64,000 nucleotides of DNA from Puffinus mauretanicus (Eukaryota > Chordata > Aves > Procellariiformes > Procellariidae). The translations under genes were made by a program, and so were the position numbers. The notes below the pieces were generated by a model. It was given only the letters and a program-made list of their open reading frames with translations, was not told the DNA's origin and did not search any database. Of the stretch, positions 36,701 to 49,063 are shown piece by piece; position 1 is the stretch's first letter, and each line of letters opens with the position of its first letter. The stretch covers positions 355,501-419,500 of the forward strand of contig JAJKFH010002711.1 of assembly GCA_023333565.1 (NCBI GenBank). Reading direction: 5' to 3'.

Positions 36701-39700
36701 ACACAAAACAGTAAAGCGGGTGAAGTCAAATGAGAAGCTTAGAAAAAAGTACATGATCTATAAAACATTCTGAGAAAAAGGTTGAGGGAAGAGGGAAGCA
36801 GAGCTCTAACAGTGTAAAGGAGGAAGCTGAAGAAGCTGGGGACCACACACACTTTTATCATCTCAGTTTTCACTTCCTTGTGTTTTGTTTCTCCTCTTAG
36901 AAATTCAGCGACTCCTCGCAAAAGCAGTCGGCACTAAGATTAGGAGGAAAAGGCCTCAGTTCACGTCAGCTGGTCAATACCTAGATCAGAAACACAGGAG
37001 CTCTTCCTTCTGATCATCATCTTTGCTTTCATATTTTAATGAGTAATGACTACATGAAATTTTGAGGATGAAATGTAAATGATATTCTAACAAAAACCAT
37101 GTCACAGGTCAATAGCTTCATGGACATGGGAAAAAAAATAATGAATTGAATAATGTTTGATTTGAACTAAATGAGGGTATTTCTGAGGTCAGTTAAAATG
37201 CTGCTGCATCTTCACCTTACACATTCTTGAATTAGTAGCTACATAGTCTTATCACAAGTATTTTAAAAGCAGCTTTTTTGGCAGTATCAGATACTGTACT
37301 GTTATGCAGGGTTATGTAAAGGAAACCAGTCTTCCATACAAGACATAATTTCCTACTCTTTTTGGTATTCTCATCTGTCACCAGCTGCTGAAGATAATTT
37401 AGTGCAAAACACAGCTTTACACTGCAAGTTCTCATCCACTAGTGCCCATTCCCCTAATTTTCAGGTCTTCAGAAATGGCAAAGACAAAGAATGGAAAAAT
37501 CAGTACCTTTTCTGAATTAAAGGTTAAATGTGAAGGTATTTTGGATAAACATGGTCTTAACAAAGTTACTGTATGTTTACTATCATAACAGAATTTGTAA
37601 TATTTTCCTCACTTGTCCCAAGCACATTCATGGGATTGCAAAGGATTTTTTTAAAGCTGCTTGAATGTTGTGAAGACTGTAATGACTTCAACAAATGATA
37701 AATCAGAGGAAGGGATTGTACTAGTGAACTGGATTTCAAAAAATATTCTCTTCCTCTCCTCCTGTACAGCAGCTGCCATGGTATTTCTGGTATAGCTATG
37801 CACAGCTCTTAATTTTCTAAGAGCTTAATAAGTCTTTTGTTAAGAACAACACATACAGCAATGATCATCTGAACCATTTGATCACTATGCTGCTTAACTG
37901 ATAGTTCACTTTCCTGTCTATGATCTGGATTACTCCAACAAGCTGTCCCTAAGACACTGCTGGAGCACTGCTCGAAGGACATTTCATTCTGCTATCCCTT
38001 CTGAAAGTCAATACTTTTTGAGACAAAACTGCACCAGAGTTGGGTTTCCTCCGTACAGCACTCCTCCAGCGAGCTTTATACCCACAAACATCCCCACGTG
38101 CCAGTGGATATGGCACTGGTCATGCAAAGCAATCATTTTTCATGCTCTAGAAATATCACAATGTTTTTACAGAGCCCTCAAATCATACCAGACACTTTGA
38201 ATTGAGACACAGCCACGCAATTTGTATGCTAAGGTCAGAGGAGCATCGAATGGAGTCCAGAGCCTAACAGTATGTCCTGCAGACAAGGCCTGTCTTCTGT
38301 GAATACAGCTACTCTTCAGCAGGGGAAATCCAAGCCAAGCCATGCCACTTGGCCTTCATTTATTTGGCAGTGATGCTAGGGCCTGGGATGAATCTGCCCC
38401 TATTTTAATAGTTAGAGGTTGCTTAATGAGCAGCAACACAGCCCCAGTCAAACCCACAAGGAAAAGCTGATCAACTCCACCTCTCCTGCTTTCATATTTA
38501 AAGGTACTTTCTTAGGAGAACTTTACAAGTATTTTTCTTTGAAGCAGCAGCCCTATCACCTACAGCCAGGTGGAGAGGTCTAGTATCAGTGGGTCACTCA
38601 TGCAGCTTTCCTCTTCTGGGAGTTTCTTGATGTGGAAGTCAGACACAGCTTTACTTAATTCAGAGGGAAAAAAAAGGAAGGGGCTTGCTGTTATCCTTGC
38701 TTTTTCCATAATTCTCATGATTGGATCTGTTCAGTGAAACAATCAATTTGATCAAGACAACTGTTACCTGATGAATCAAGGAGCGTGACAGGTAGTAACG
38801 CATGTTTAACCACAGATAACTGCACAGAAAGACAGTCATATTCCCTGTCTTTCTTTTCAGACCCTTTCTGTAGATACCTTTAGAGTACCTTTCTAGCACA
38901 AATTTAGTTGCCATTTCCTCAAATAACCTAAATTTTACTAGCTACTTTATACATGACTGGAAAAAAATAGACTCCTGGAATAAAACTGGAATTTTCTTGA
39001 GTGCAACAGAAGGTCCTTCTAAGAGAATCAAGAAGACTTAAACTGCAGGCACAGAAGCAATAGCCTTGGTCGCTACCAATTTAGCAGTATATCCCATCCA
39101 ATAAATTCTATTTAAACTCAATCCAGACTTAATAAAAAAGGTAAATAGTAGTTTAGGACAGATATTTTAATGGAGCTCTACAGTGATTAAATTTTAAAGG
39201 AGTGATTATTTTTGTTTTTATAGTCACAGGAATTGCATTTCTTATTTTATTACAGTAAGTCAAAAAATTAGGAGACAAAGACATTACTTCCAACAGCTAG
39301 TGTCCTATGTCTGGAAAGAATCAGCATCCCATTAAGGTAATTACCGTTCTCATTTGGGATCCTGATAAGCTCTTAAATAGTCTGTCATTAAGATATATAC
39401 AGCACATCTTTTTAATAAGATCTCTTGATTTGATGAAACCCTTATTAATACCATAGAAGGTCCCAGAAGAACACCACTGTTTTTTGTGAGTGTTCTGTTC
39501 AAGATTACTCTGGTGTCATTGACACTGTTTTTGGTATAATTAGGCATGAATTCTTGAATTTTCAAGACAGTTTAGCAATAACGTGTATGTACCAATGTCA
39601 TGCATTTCCCTTCACAGAAGCAACTGCTAGCATTAAAATAATGTATTTATTTTTTTATTTTATTTTTAAGAACAAATTAGTACAAATTCTGATTCATCTA

Positions 39701-41508
39701 CGATGAATCTATCCAACGAGGAGAAATTGTATCCAGTGTTTTTACAGTAAAAGCATGCCACAATTTAAAAATCTCTGTTCTGAAATAACTTATTTCCAAC
39801 AGGCATATCCTTTTGTTCTTCATGTTCTTCTGTTATACAATGATTGCACTGCACTGGTGTTTTGCAATGAGAAGAATAAAATGCACTAATACTCATTCAT
39901 CAGGCTGGAGTTTGGATTAAGAACAGGAGGATACCTCCTTTGTTGTCCGGCGGGAGAAGCAGAATCCGTCCATTGATGAAGCACCTAATCCCAGATACAC
40001 CCCTATTTACCCCAAGTTAAAAGTGATTGCTTGATTCAGAGGGGGGAAGAAAAAGTAAAAGCTTGGATGGATGAATATATGCCACTTACAGGTGTTAAAA
40101 AGGGAAGGACCCCTCTGACCCACTGCCACAGCTGCGATGCACGGAAGTGGCAAGCTGTCTGAAAGCTGTCAGACAGACCTGACAGAGGCCGTGAATGTTG
40201 TCTTTCCTGAAAATCGGGCTGCTGAAGCAGGTACTGGATGCATGTCTTGGTAGCTAAGCAGGCACCAAAATTTGCCTGGCCTTTCCACCCACATGAACTC
40301 GCCGCCTTTAGAATTGCTATCATTTCAATTCACATGTCCAGCACTCGGCAAGTCCTAAAGAAACTATTCAGAATAGCATGCAGAGCACTGTTGAAAACCT
40401 GGCCACTTATGTGTACACTTTAACAAGACCAGGACTGTTCTAAATACCTCTTTATATTCACATTGTGAATCAGACTGTCGTGTTATATAAACCTTAAAGT
40501 GCCATTGAAAACAGGGGGAACATGTGAGAATTTATAATACCTCCAGGTTATTTGATAACAAAATCGCTCTGGGAAAATACCAGGAAAAAGTGTTCATTTT
40601 AGAATAGTTTTCATGGTTTAAGAAGTTTTTATAGTGACTGTGATTTAAAAATGAATTAAAAGTTACAATGTATTCAAAGCAATTTTAGACACCATTAGTC
40701 CAGACAATATTTGTGGAGTTCTGCATGGAAAGGTCTTATTTTCTTATTGCCTGTCATTCAGAGGTACTTTTGTGTGCACTGAAAATTTTCCTTATCTTTT
40801 CCTTCCATTTTTTTTTAACCTACAAAAAAGTTTGCCACCAAGAAGAAAAATGTGGACGTGTGTCCAATATTTTATCAATATACTTAAGACGAGATGCTTT
40901 TCCAATTCTCTTTGAGGTGCGTCTGGCGTTTGTTCTGTTCATTCTGCGTAACTTCCGAAGGGTTAAGACTCATGCAAAAATGGGTAGATAATTCGGAATA
41001 TGAAGGAGAAAGACAATCTGCCAATCTGACAGGAGTAAAACCTGGAAGAACTGTCTAACTAGGTCACAGTCAACACAGCTGTTCATCACTTATGTAGCCA
41101 AGCAAACACATTCCACGGGCTGAGTGGCAATATCCCCATTCCCATCAAGAGATCTTCTAGGATTGCAAATGGATGTGATGGAGGTTTGCTTTAATTGCAA
41201 AGCAGGACCAGTGGCAATCACCACGGTACTGTTGAAACCATTATGAAGGATGGATTTAGAAGATTTCACTAACCCTGAAGCAAGCAAATTATGCTAGCTA
41301 TTCTGATTTCTAAAAGAGTTCCCAGAGGATGAGTGCCTTAGCTTTTCTCAGCTCTCTAGGTCCCTCTCAAATGAAGAAAAATCCATTCAAATGCTTTATC
41401 TGGCAAACGATTAGGGTAGCTTATTGTATATGAACCGGTTCAACTTTTCTGCTATTCAGTGCTATTTGTCCTCTTGAATTCTTTAGTGTTCCTAATAATA
41501 TTGCCACA
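33721..41508. other. Long noncoding stretch, nothing recognised
   Basis: Nearly 8 kb with no mobile element or gene I can support. It holds an A-rich run at about 34226-34246 and many 60-95-codon frames on both strands (for example 34880-35125, 36389-36664, 38660-38914, 40036-40323, 40713-40991) with no domains. A GC-richer patch lies at about 40090-40320. It reads as unique intergenic or intronic DNA. Confidence 0.5.
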
Positions 41509-41940
41509 ATCTCTCCTATGAAGAAAGGTTGAAAAAGTTGGGGTTGTTCAGCCTGGAGAAGAGAAGGCTTTGGGGACACCTTATTGCGGCCTTTCAGTAC
41601 TTAAAGGGGGCTTACAAGAAAGATGGGGACAAACCTTTTAGCAGGGCCTGTTGCGACAGGACAAGGGGGAATGGTTTTAAACTAAAAGAGAATAGATTCA
41701 GATTAGATGCAAGGAAGAAATTTTTTATAATGAGGGTGATGAAACACTGGCACAGATTTCCCAGAGAGGTGGTAGATATCCCATCCCTGGAAACATTCAA
41801 GGTCAGGTTGGACGGGGCTCTGAGCAACCTGTTCTGGTTGAAGATGACCCTGCCCATGGCAGGGGGGTTGGGCTAGATGACCTTTAAAGGTCCCTTCCAA
41901 CCCAAACCATTCCATGATTCTATGATTCTATGATTCTGTG
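41509..41940 (+). mobile_element. CR1 LINE, 5'-truncated 3' end
   Basis: It begins within the C-terminal part of ORF2 ([23 protein letters not shown] region) and runs through the 3' untranslated end to three tandem 8-mers: two ATTCTATG and one ATTCTGTG (41917-41940). That tail is the hallmark of avian CR1. The 115-codon frame 41529-41876 is an open ORF2 C-terminus, without the polymerase motifs. It is closely similar to the copies at 54118-54831 (opposite strand) and at the end of 22991-25230, so the three belong to one or closely related subfamilies. Confidence 0.95.
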
Positions 41941-42661
41941 AATTCAGATGAAAAAATGAAAAAGAGACAAATCATCACGACTAGTAATAGAAACAATCTT
42001 TGTGATGGAACTTTGTCTCCAGTAATTCATCTGCAAAATCTTATACTAAATCAGGATGGGATTACTCAGTTGTTTAAAAAAACCTTATGTGCTTTCATGT
42101 TGCTGGGCTTAGTCTGAGCATTCACTCCTTTCCTATTGTATTTTTGGGTTCTCTTTTCACTCCCACCAGCCATACCAAAACAGCAACAAAGACATTAAAA
42201 AGTTGCATTTTCAAATGAGGGCTCCAGCATACCTTTTGCCCCTCAATTAATGCACACCATATGAAAGTTTAAATAGTGCATATGATAGAAAAAAGCCACC
42301 TCCAAACATTTTGCTGTCTCATTTCTTTAAAACATTGTATGATTTTCCAGATCATTTGGAAATTTGTTAAAGATATGTCTTTTACATCTGTGATTAATGC
42401 ATGGACATGAAATGGTATACAATCAGTGCATATATATATAATTTATATTTTGATGTACAGATTTCCTCTCCTTTGCTTTGTTTGATTGGACTGAAGGTAC
42501 ACTGTCCTGATTGCTTAAGCAAATTAGTGAATTAGTCTGGTATTAATTTGTCTTAGAACAGGAGAGCTTTTAAAAGGAAAAATAGAAATGCAGGAGCGAA
42601 AGTAGCTAAGGACCATCAGGAAATAGTAATAAATATATTTCTTTCTTGTTTATTTAAATAG
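41941..42661. other. AT-rich noncoding sequence, nothing recognised
   Basis: It has a short TA-dinucleotide run near 42430-42440. No gene or named repeat. Confidence 0.55.
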
Positions 42662-42666
42662 CTAAT

Positions 42667-43196
42667 TGTACTGGGTCTAGCTGGGATGGAGCTAACCTTC
42701 TTGGTAGCAGCCTGTATGATGCTGCATTTTGGATTTGAGACTAAAACAGTGCTGATAACACACCAGTGTTTTGATTATTGCTGAACAGTGCCTGCACAGT
42801 GTCAAGGCTTTTTCCGTTGCTCAGTCTGCCCCTCAGTGAGCAGGCTGGGGGTGGGCAAGAAGCTAGAAGGGGACACAGCCAGGACAGCTGGTCTGAACTG
42901 ACCAAAGGGATATCCCATACCATACGACATTGTGCTCAGCAATAAAACTGAGGGGTTTTGTCTTCCAAGCTGGCCATTGCCTGGAGACTGGCTGGCACCA
43001 GTCTGCCTGTGGGAGGTGGTGAGTGATTGCCATTGCAACAATTGTGGGTTTTTTCCCTCTTTCCTTCACTGTCTATAACTTGACCCAAATATTTTCTTGC
43101 TTTTGCTCTTCCGATTCTCTCCCCTGTCCCGCTGCAGGGGGAGTGAATGAGCTGCTGTGTGGGTGCTTACCTGCTGGCTGGGGTCAACTCACAACA
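42667..43196 (+). mobile_element. Solo LTR, older relative of the 25.9-kb LTR
   Basis: It starts TGTACTGGGTCTAGCTGGGA and ends with CTGGGGTCAACTCACAACA, aligning by eye with both ends of the LTR at 25923-26485. Internal landmarks recur in order: a GACAGCTGGTCTGAACTG-like block, ATCCCATACCATACGAC, and CTCAGCAATAAAACTG where the younger copy has its TATA box. CTAAT occurs at 42662-42666 and again at 43201-43205, but the second copy lies 4 bases past the expected end. The duplication is therefore uncertain. No proviral genes adjoin it. Confidence 0.85.
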
Positions 43197-43205
43197 TGAA
43201 CTAAT

Positions 43206-44796
43206 ATTAAACTAGGGATCCTATAAATGAAAATCACGTTTTTTAATGGAATCACAAAATTTCTTAAGGGATAGCTCTTTTTTTCAAACACATTTGACCT
43301 ATAAATTTTAGGACTCTTAAAAGTAAAATGAATACAGTTAAAACTCCTGCATCTTGAGGACAGTAAAGGAAATTAAAAGTTCAGGTTCAGTTTGACAAAC
43401 CATTCACAGCTTGCAATACTAGACCTGTGAACCCACTTCTTTTTAATTAAAATGGGCATTTCAACATTAAATAAAAGCTCTACTGGGAAGAGTTCATGGA
43501 GTGCTGACAGTGTACCTTTGAAAAGGATTAATTTACAGGAGAAAGGATAAATATGTATTAGAACTAAGGAAAGGGAGTCAGGGATGGAAAGAGAAGTGTT
43601 GCCAAAGCTATACTGTGTTGCAATTATAGTAACCTAACAACTTTATTCCCTTTAGTCCAACTCTCTGTGCTAGCGTTAGTTTATTCCTACTGGAAAAATA
43701 AGTATTAGAGTATCTAGTGTTATAAGGTGGTGTCATGTTACTAGGAACTTTATAAACATTACAGCACTTTATTTCATTTTGGACTGTACTTTTAAACAAA
43801 CTTCTCCATGTTGGTCAGAGGCCCTTAGCAAGTATTAGTTGACAGTCATGAAGCACCAGATGTTACCAGCGCTTTGATTTTGGTTTCAACAGTTTGTCAA
43901 TATACCCTTTTGATGTTGCCAGTACTCAGGCTTTTTCCAGCAATTCAAAAACATTTATGACTACTGGCACTTCAAAATAATGTGCACAGTCAGGGCTACA
44001 ATTTGATTTGAAGAAAGTACTGGTTGGCATACCAGCCACTTTTCTAAGTTAAGAAACATTGTTTGCTTTTAGAAAACCTAGAAGCATTAAGCCTCTCTCC
44101 CCCAAGAGTAAAACTTTGTTTTCCAGTTTGAAGTGCAGTTGATTAATGCACATTAACAAACACACGTTTTAATCTGTGGAGCCATTATACAGATGTTTGC
44201 AACTGAAGGAAGTATTCTTTGGACCAACCTTGATTAAGATACAAAGTCTATCCCAATGATTGTCTTTAAGCAATGAAATATGAGAAACCTATCCAAGTTT
44301 GTCACCTACAGCCTGTGAGTGTTTTACAGCCAGAGAAAGGATAGGAGGAATTTTCCACCAAAAAGCTTTTCTTTCTTCAGTTTTTCCATACCGAGACAGT
44401 CCAAGAACTTAGCTTGGACAATGATCTTAATTTCTCTGACTACGAAAGGAAATATGAGCTCTGTTTGCCAGTGATTGTAGGAGAGTGGTTCCATAACTCA
44501 GCAGTCCCTTCCAGAAATGTATTCAAAATTAATTTTATTTGTTTTACAGATATGAAAGAGGCAAGTGGAGACAATCATAGAACATCTGCAAGCAAAGTGA
44601 AAATGAAAAAAAAAAAGAGAGAGAAAGTGACTGTTCTGGAAAAGATAGTAAATAGAGAACTAGTAGCGATACAAAGGAGGTATGCAACACCAGCAGTACT
44701 GGGAAGTGGGGTTTACAACTTTCCAAAGGGAAGAAGACAAGTGAGCTGGAGAGGCTCAGTTCCAAGAAAAGAGCAGTCTGATCTAACAAACCATTT
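43206..44796. other. Noncoding sequence, nothing recognised
   Basis: A plus-strand frame opening at 44414 runs 158 codons but its last 30 or so lie in the following CR1. The first part, Lys-rich at a poly-A stretch near 44609, has no recognisable domain. No gene is supported. Confidence 0.5.
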
Positions 44797-45402
44797 CATA
44801 GAATCATTTAGGTTGGAAAAGACCTTTAAGATCATCAAGTCCAACCACAAACCTAACACTGCCAAGTCCACCACTAAACCATGTCCCTAAGTGCCACATC
44901 TACATGTCTTTTAAATACCATCAGGGACGGTGACTCAATCACTTCCCTGGGCAGCCTGTTCCAAGGCTTGATAGCCCTTTTGGTGAAAAAATTTCTCCTA
45001 ATATCCAATCTAAACCTCCCCTGGTGCAACTTGAGGCCATTTCCTCTCATCCTATTGCTTGTTACTTGGGAGAAGAGACCGACACCCATCTCGCTACAAC
45101 CTCCTCTCAGGTAGTTGTAGAGAGTGATAAGATCTCCTCTGAGCCTCCTTTTCTCCAGGCTAAACCACCCCAGTTCCCTCAGCCGCTCCTCATAGGACTT
45201 GTGCTCTAGACCCTTCACCAACTTTGTTGCTGTTCTTTGGCCATGCTCCAGCAACTCAATGTCCTTCTTGTAGTGAGGGGCCCAAAACTGAACATAGTGT
45301 TTGAGGCGTGGCCTCACTAGTGCCGAGTACGGGGGGATGATCACCTCCCTGATCCTGCTGGCCACACTATTTCTGATATGAGCCAGGACGCTGTTGGCAA
45401 CA
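44797..45402 (-). mobile_element. CR1 LINE, 5'-truncated, 0.6 kb
   Basis: The + strand starts CATAGAATCATTTAGGTTGG, the reverse-complemented 3' tail. The minus strand carries a long open frame (45449-44874, 191 codons) whose CR1 part includes [19 protein letters not shown] and [16 protein letters not shown], the ORF2 C-terminus. Homology fades near 45402 at GACGCTGTTGGC. The region beyond 45402 in the same frame is unrelated flank. It shares its 3' end with the fragment at 46906-47080 and belongs to a different subfamily from those at 41.5 and 54.1 kb. Confidence 0.93.
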
Positions 45403-46905
45403 ATATGATTGAATGAGAAGGAGACAAAGAGTGCCATGAAAACACCCATTCCTTTTATGTGGAGAAGATGGAGTTTATTATTATCTAGTTATTCTTCTTT
45501 GGATGTGCTTGCCCTCTTTGGACATGCTTAGTTTTAAACATAAGGGGCAGCTTTGTGACCTCGCTAGAAGGATAGTTATGTTTACTGCTCAGGTCTATGC
45601 TAGACCTAGGAAAGTGGTAGCATTTGAAGGATCCAGCCCCCCTCAAGCTGCATCAAAGAGCAGCACAGCCTCAAGTAACCAAATCCTTTTGCCTCTCTCT
45701 TTCTGAGCCCTTCCACCCACGTTTGTGTCTATCACTTCTCAGTGCTTCCCCTTTATGATTAGCACTCCTTCTTCCCACTTTACTGTCTGTCATTTATTGG
45801 TAGTACCAGAGAAAACAGCCTGGTGTGAGTTTTGCTTATATCGTCATTTAATTTTACTTTTCCTTACTTATTCTAGAGGTACTGTCAAGCATCTGCAGGA
45901 TATAAGATATATTTGTAGCTTTCACACAAACAGCTGAAAAGGATAAATGAAAGTATACCATCAACTCAAGTTGTGATGTACCAACCTGCACTACCACGCC
46001 TGAAAAAAAGGTTCTCCTCTCTGCAGAGTATTCACATTTAAGTGCGTTGATTTTAAAATCTCTCTGCAGCTCTACAAAGGCATGGTTCTGTGTGTTTATC
46101 TTCTGCTTATGTAGAACTACATTATAAAGTATTAAAGCTGCAAAGGCAAGAACTTGAAAATCAGGAAATTTCATAATTTAGATTACACATGAAACTTTAA
46201 ATCTACTGCTGGCCCCTGTGCACATGTGGTATGACCGCTTTTAATGCCATGCCCACATATTATTTTTCCCTAAGGAAGCCTGTTTCATCTAATGTGTGTG
46301 CACAATGGATAATGCTCAAGATATTCCCCCAGGAAGTTGTTTAATATTTTTGTGAAATTATAATTCAGTCTTTTACAGGCTTTTCAGTACATCACTCAAG
46401 AACCTGGAAGCCTGTGACCGATCATTTAATCTCCAGTACTACATTATGTATTTCACAGCTGGAAAAACAGAGACAAAGTCTTTTGAGGGCAACATAATGG
46501 GCTCAGCAGTAAATGAAGGGTTATAACTTAGGATCACCTGACTCCCAGGCATGTGTTCGGACATGATACATTTCTTTCAAATGTGATGAGCATAAGGATG
46601 TTCAAACCAGGTCAGACTGAATCTTTTTTAAATGATAAACTTGATCCAGTGTTCTGGCACCTTGCACAGGGAATATCCAGCTAAATTACTGGGATAGAAA
46701 CAAACAGCTAAAAAGGGACCAATCTAGAACCTATACTTAAAACTGCTTTCTGCCATTTGGTGCCTCTTTATCTGGGACCATAAGATCAGTTTGGGTCTGG
46801 TTGTTACATATCAACATTCATTCAGCATCAAGTCATGCTTTTGGTTGGGGATTATTAGCAGGGACATAACTTTACTGAATGCAAATTACTGCTATCACAT
46901 GAATG
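45403..46905. other. Noncoding sequence, nothing recognised
   Basis: Frames at 45503-45706, 45725-45937 and 45854-46174 show no domain. No repeat named. Confidence 0.5.
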
Positions 46906-47080
46906 CATAGAATCATAGAATAATTTAGGTTGGAAAAGACCCTTAAGATCATCGAGCCCAACCACAAACCTACACTGCCAAGTCCACCACTAAACCATGT
47001 CCCTAAGCGCCACGTCTACACATCTTTTAAATACCTCCAGGGATGGTGACTCAATCACTTCCCTGGGCAGCCTGTTCCAA
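46906..47080 (-). mobile_element. CR1 LINE, very short 3' fragment
   Basis: It starts CATAGAATCATAGAATAATT and stays nearly identical to the first 175 bases of the copy at 44797-45402. It stops at GCAGCCTGTTCCAA, where that copy goes on. Extreme 5' truncation of an independent insertion explains it best. No clear target-site duplication. Confidence 0.93.
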
Positions 47081-48312
47081 CCCAAATGATAATACTTTTC
47101 AGTATTCAGTGGGCTAAATCCTCTCCGAACAGCTCCGATGCATCAAAATCTGTGAGTTAGTGCAACTATTGCAACACTAATACATTTAGCACCCTTGCTC
47201 AAAGGGTTTCTTTCCTCTAAATTACTTACTGAGTTTGGTATTGAACCTTTCCCAACTGCTAAAGCAAATGAAGAAGGGCTGCTACAGACTGTCACTGGTC
47301 ATATTGGCTCCCAGAATCTCCTCCTTTTCTGCAGCACCACCCATCCTCTGAACGGCAAGAGATGCTCCTTTGGAAAAAACTATGTGACGAAAAAAAGTGG
47401 GAAAATTCAGATGGTATGAATAACTTGCACTCTGACAACTGCTGCCTGATACTTCTCATTTTGCAACTTGCAAAATGTCTTCTATGTTTTTTAGATTTAG
47501 CCACTTCTTTTTCAAATCAGAACAACAAAAGTGAATGCAAACTCTCTTATGTTCAACCACAACAGCATTCCATTGTGTACCGATTAAAAAGCATTTGGAC
47601 TGTAAACCGTGGACCTGTCACTTTTGTATTTTCAGTATTGCAGACAATGAGCCCCTTATCTTGTTTACTGGTTTCCTTTTGTGGGAAACTGAAACATGCA
47701 ACAAAATGTTTTTATTTTCATGCAGTACTTATTTTGTACTACTGAAAAAATAAGCAATGTAATAAGTGATGATGTGCCAAGCACTTATAATGCTTCCTGC
47801 CATGGGTTTTCAAACAAACGTGTTAATTCATGCTATTCTGGTTCAGTGCTTTGAAAACCATTATATGTCTTTTACAGCCCACTTGCCATCCCTGCTAGTA
47901 TTACAAATGTCCTCCATTGCATACATGCTTTTATTTTATTGCACCTGTAGGCAAATTTAAAGCAAATAAAAAGATATAATTATGTTTGATTAAGGTAGCT
48001 CAGTGGTATATTTGTGTCATCCAGTTCAGTGTCTATAAATTTTTTTTTCAGTTTCAGTGAAGTATGTACAAGGGATAAATAGATCTCAGAAGGTGCTGTG
48101 TGCTCTACTCTGGAGATCTATGTTGTTCAATTTAACAGAAATGATTGCAATATTATGGAAAAACTGGAGAGATTTGGATACCTCCAGTGGGTGATTCTCC
48201 AAGTCTTGAATTACCCCTTAGAGATGCCCATCTGTCTCCATTGATTACACAGAACATTTAGAAAGACTACAAGCTAAAAGCTCATCAGCTTTGTACCTAT
48301 ATTGGGTATAGG
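47081..48312. other. Noncoding sequence, nothing recognised
   Basis: A 127-codon plus-strand frame at 47362-47745 overlaps two others in different frames and contains no motif. No gene is supported. Confidence 0.5.
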
Positions 48313-49063
48313 TGTCAAGGTGTTGTTGGGGGGGGGGGGTGGCAGGGGTGGCCTCTATGGGAAGTCGCCACGGGCTGCCCCATGCCAGATAGAGCCGTCT
48401 CCAACTGACTCACCACAGGGCACAGCTGAACCCCTCAGCCACGATGGTGGCACCTTGGGGAAAGTCTGTTTAAGAAAGGGTAAAAATGCCAGACAGGCAG
48501 AAGAGGAGGGAAAAACAGAGTGAGAAACAGCCCTGCAGATGCCAAGGCCAGAGAAGTAGGATGGGGAGGAGTTGCTCTAGGTGCTGGAGCAAAGAGTCCC
48601 CTGCAGCCTGTGGGGGACCCACACTGGACCAGGCTTTTTCTTGACGGACTGCAGCCCATGGAGAGCCCACACCGGAGCAGGCGAAACACATGAGAGGGAA
48701 GTACGGGCAGAGATAAATTGTTTTGCACAGACCATGCCTCCTCCCCACTCCCCCTGTGCTGCTCAGTGGGGGATAGAAGAGTTTGGAGTCTGGAGTGAAG
48801 CTGAACACTTGAAAGGGGGAAAGAAATATGTTGTTTTAATGTTTGACTTTGTTTCTCATTACTCAAATCTATTTTAATTGTCAACAAATAAAATTAATTT
48901 TCCCCAAGTTGAGTCTGTTTTGCCAATGAAGGTAATTGGTAAGCGTTCTCCCTGTCTTTATCTTGACCCATTAGCTTTTTCATCCTATTTTCTCCCCCGT
49001 CCTGCTGAGGAGTGAGCGAGCGGATGGGTGGGGGTCTGGCTGCTGGCCAAGGTTAACCCATCC
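48313..49063 (+). mobile_element. LTR of a second ERV family (probable solo LTR)
   Basis: A GC-richer block about 0.75 kb long. It begins near TGTCAAGGTG with a run of 12 G (about 48328-48339). It contains an AATAAA signal (48887-48892) and a U5-like part with GTCTGTTTTGCCAATGAAGG, CTCCCTGTCTTTATCTTGAC and TTTTCTCCCCCGTCCTGCTG. It ends at about AAGGTTAACCCATCC. The last 100 bases resemble those of the other three LTRs, the rest does not, so it is a distinct family. The 3' edge lacks a clean CA, and I found no target-site duplication, so the ends are approximate. Confidence 0.75.

Noticed and set aside
44414..44890. 158-codon plus-strand frame, Lys-rich in the middle
   Set aside because: Its end is antisense CR1 and its first part has no domain; the Lys run comes from an A-rich stretch.
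48435..48887. 150-codon minus-strand frame with overlapping frames
   Set aside because: Antisense to an LTR, no domain, GC-rich composition.
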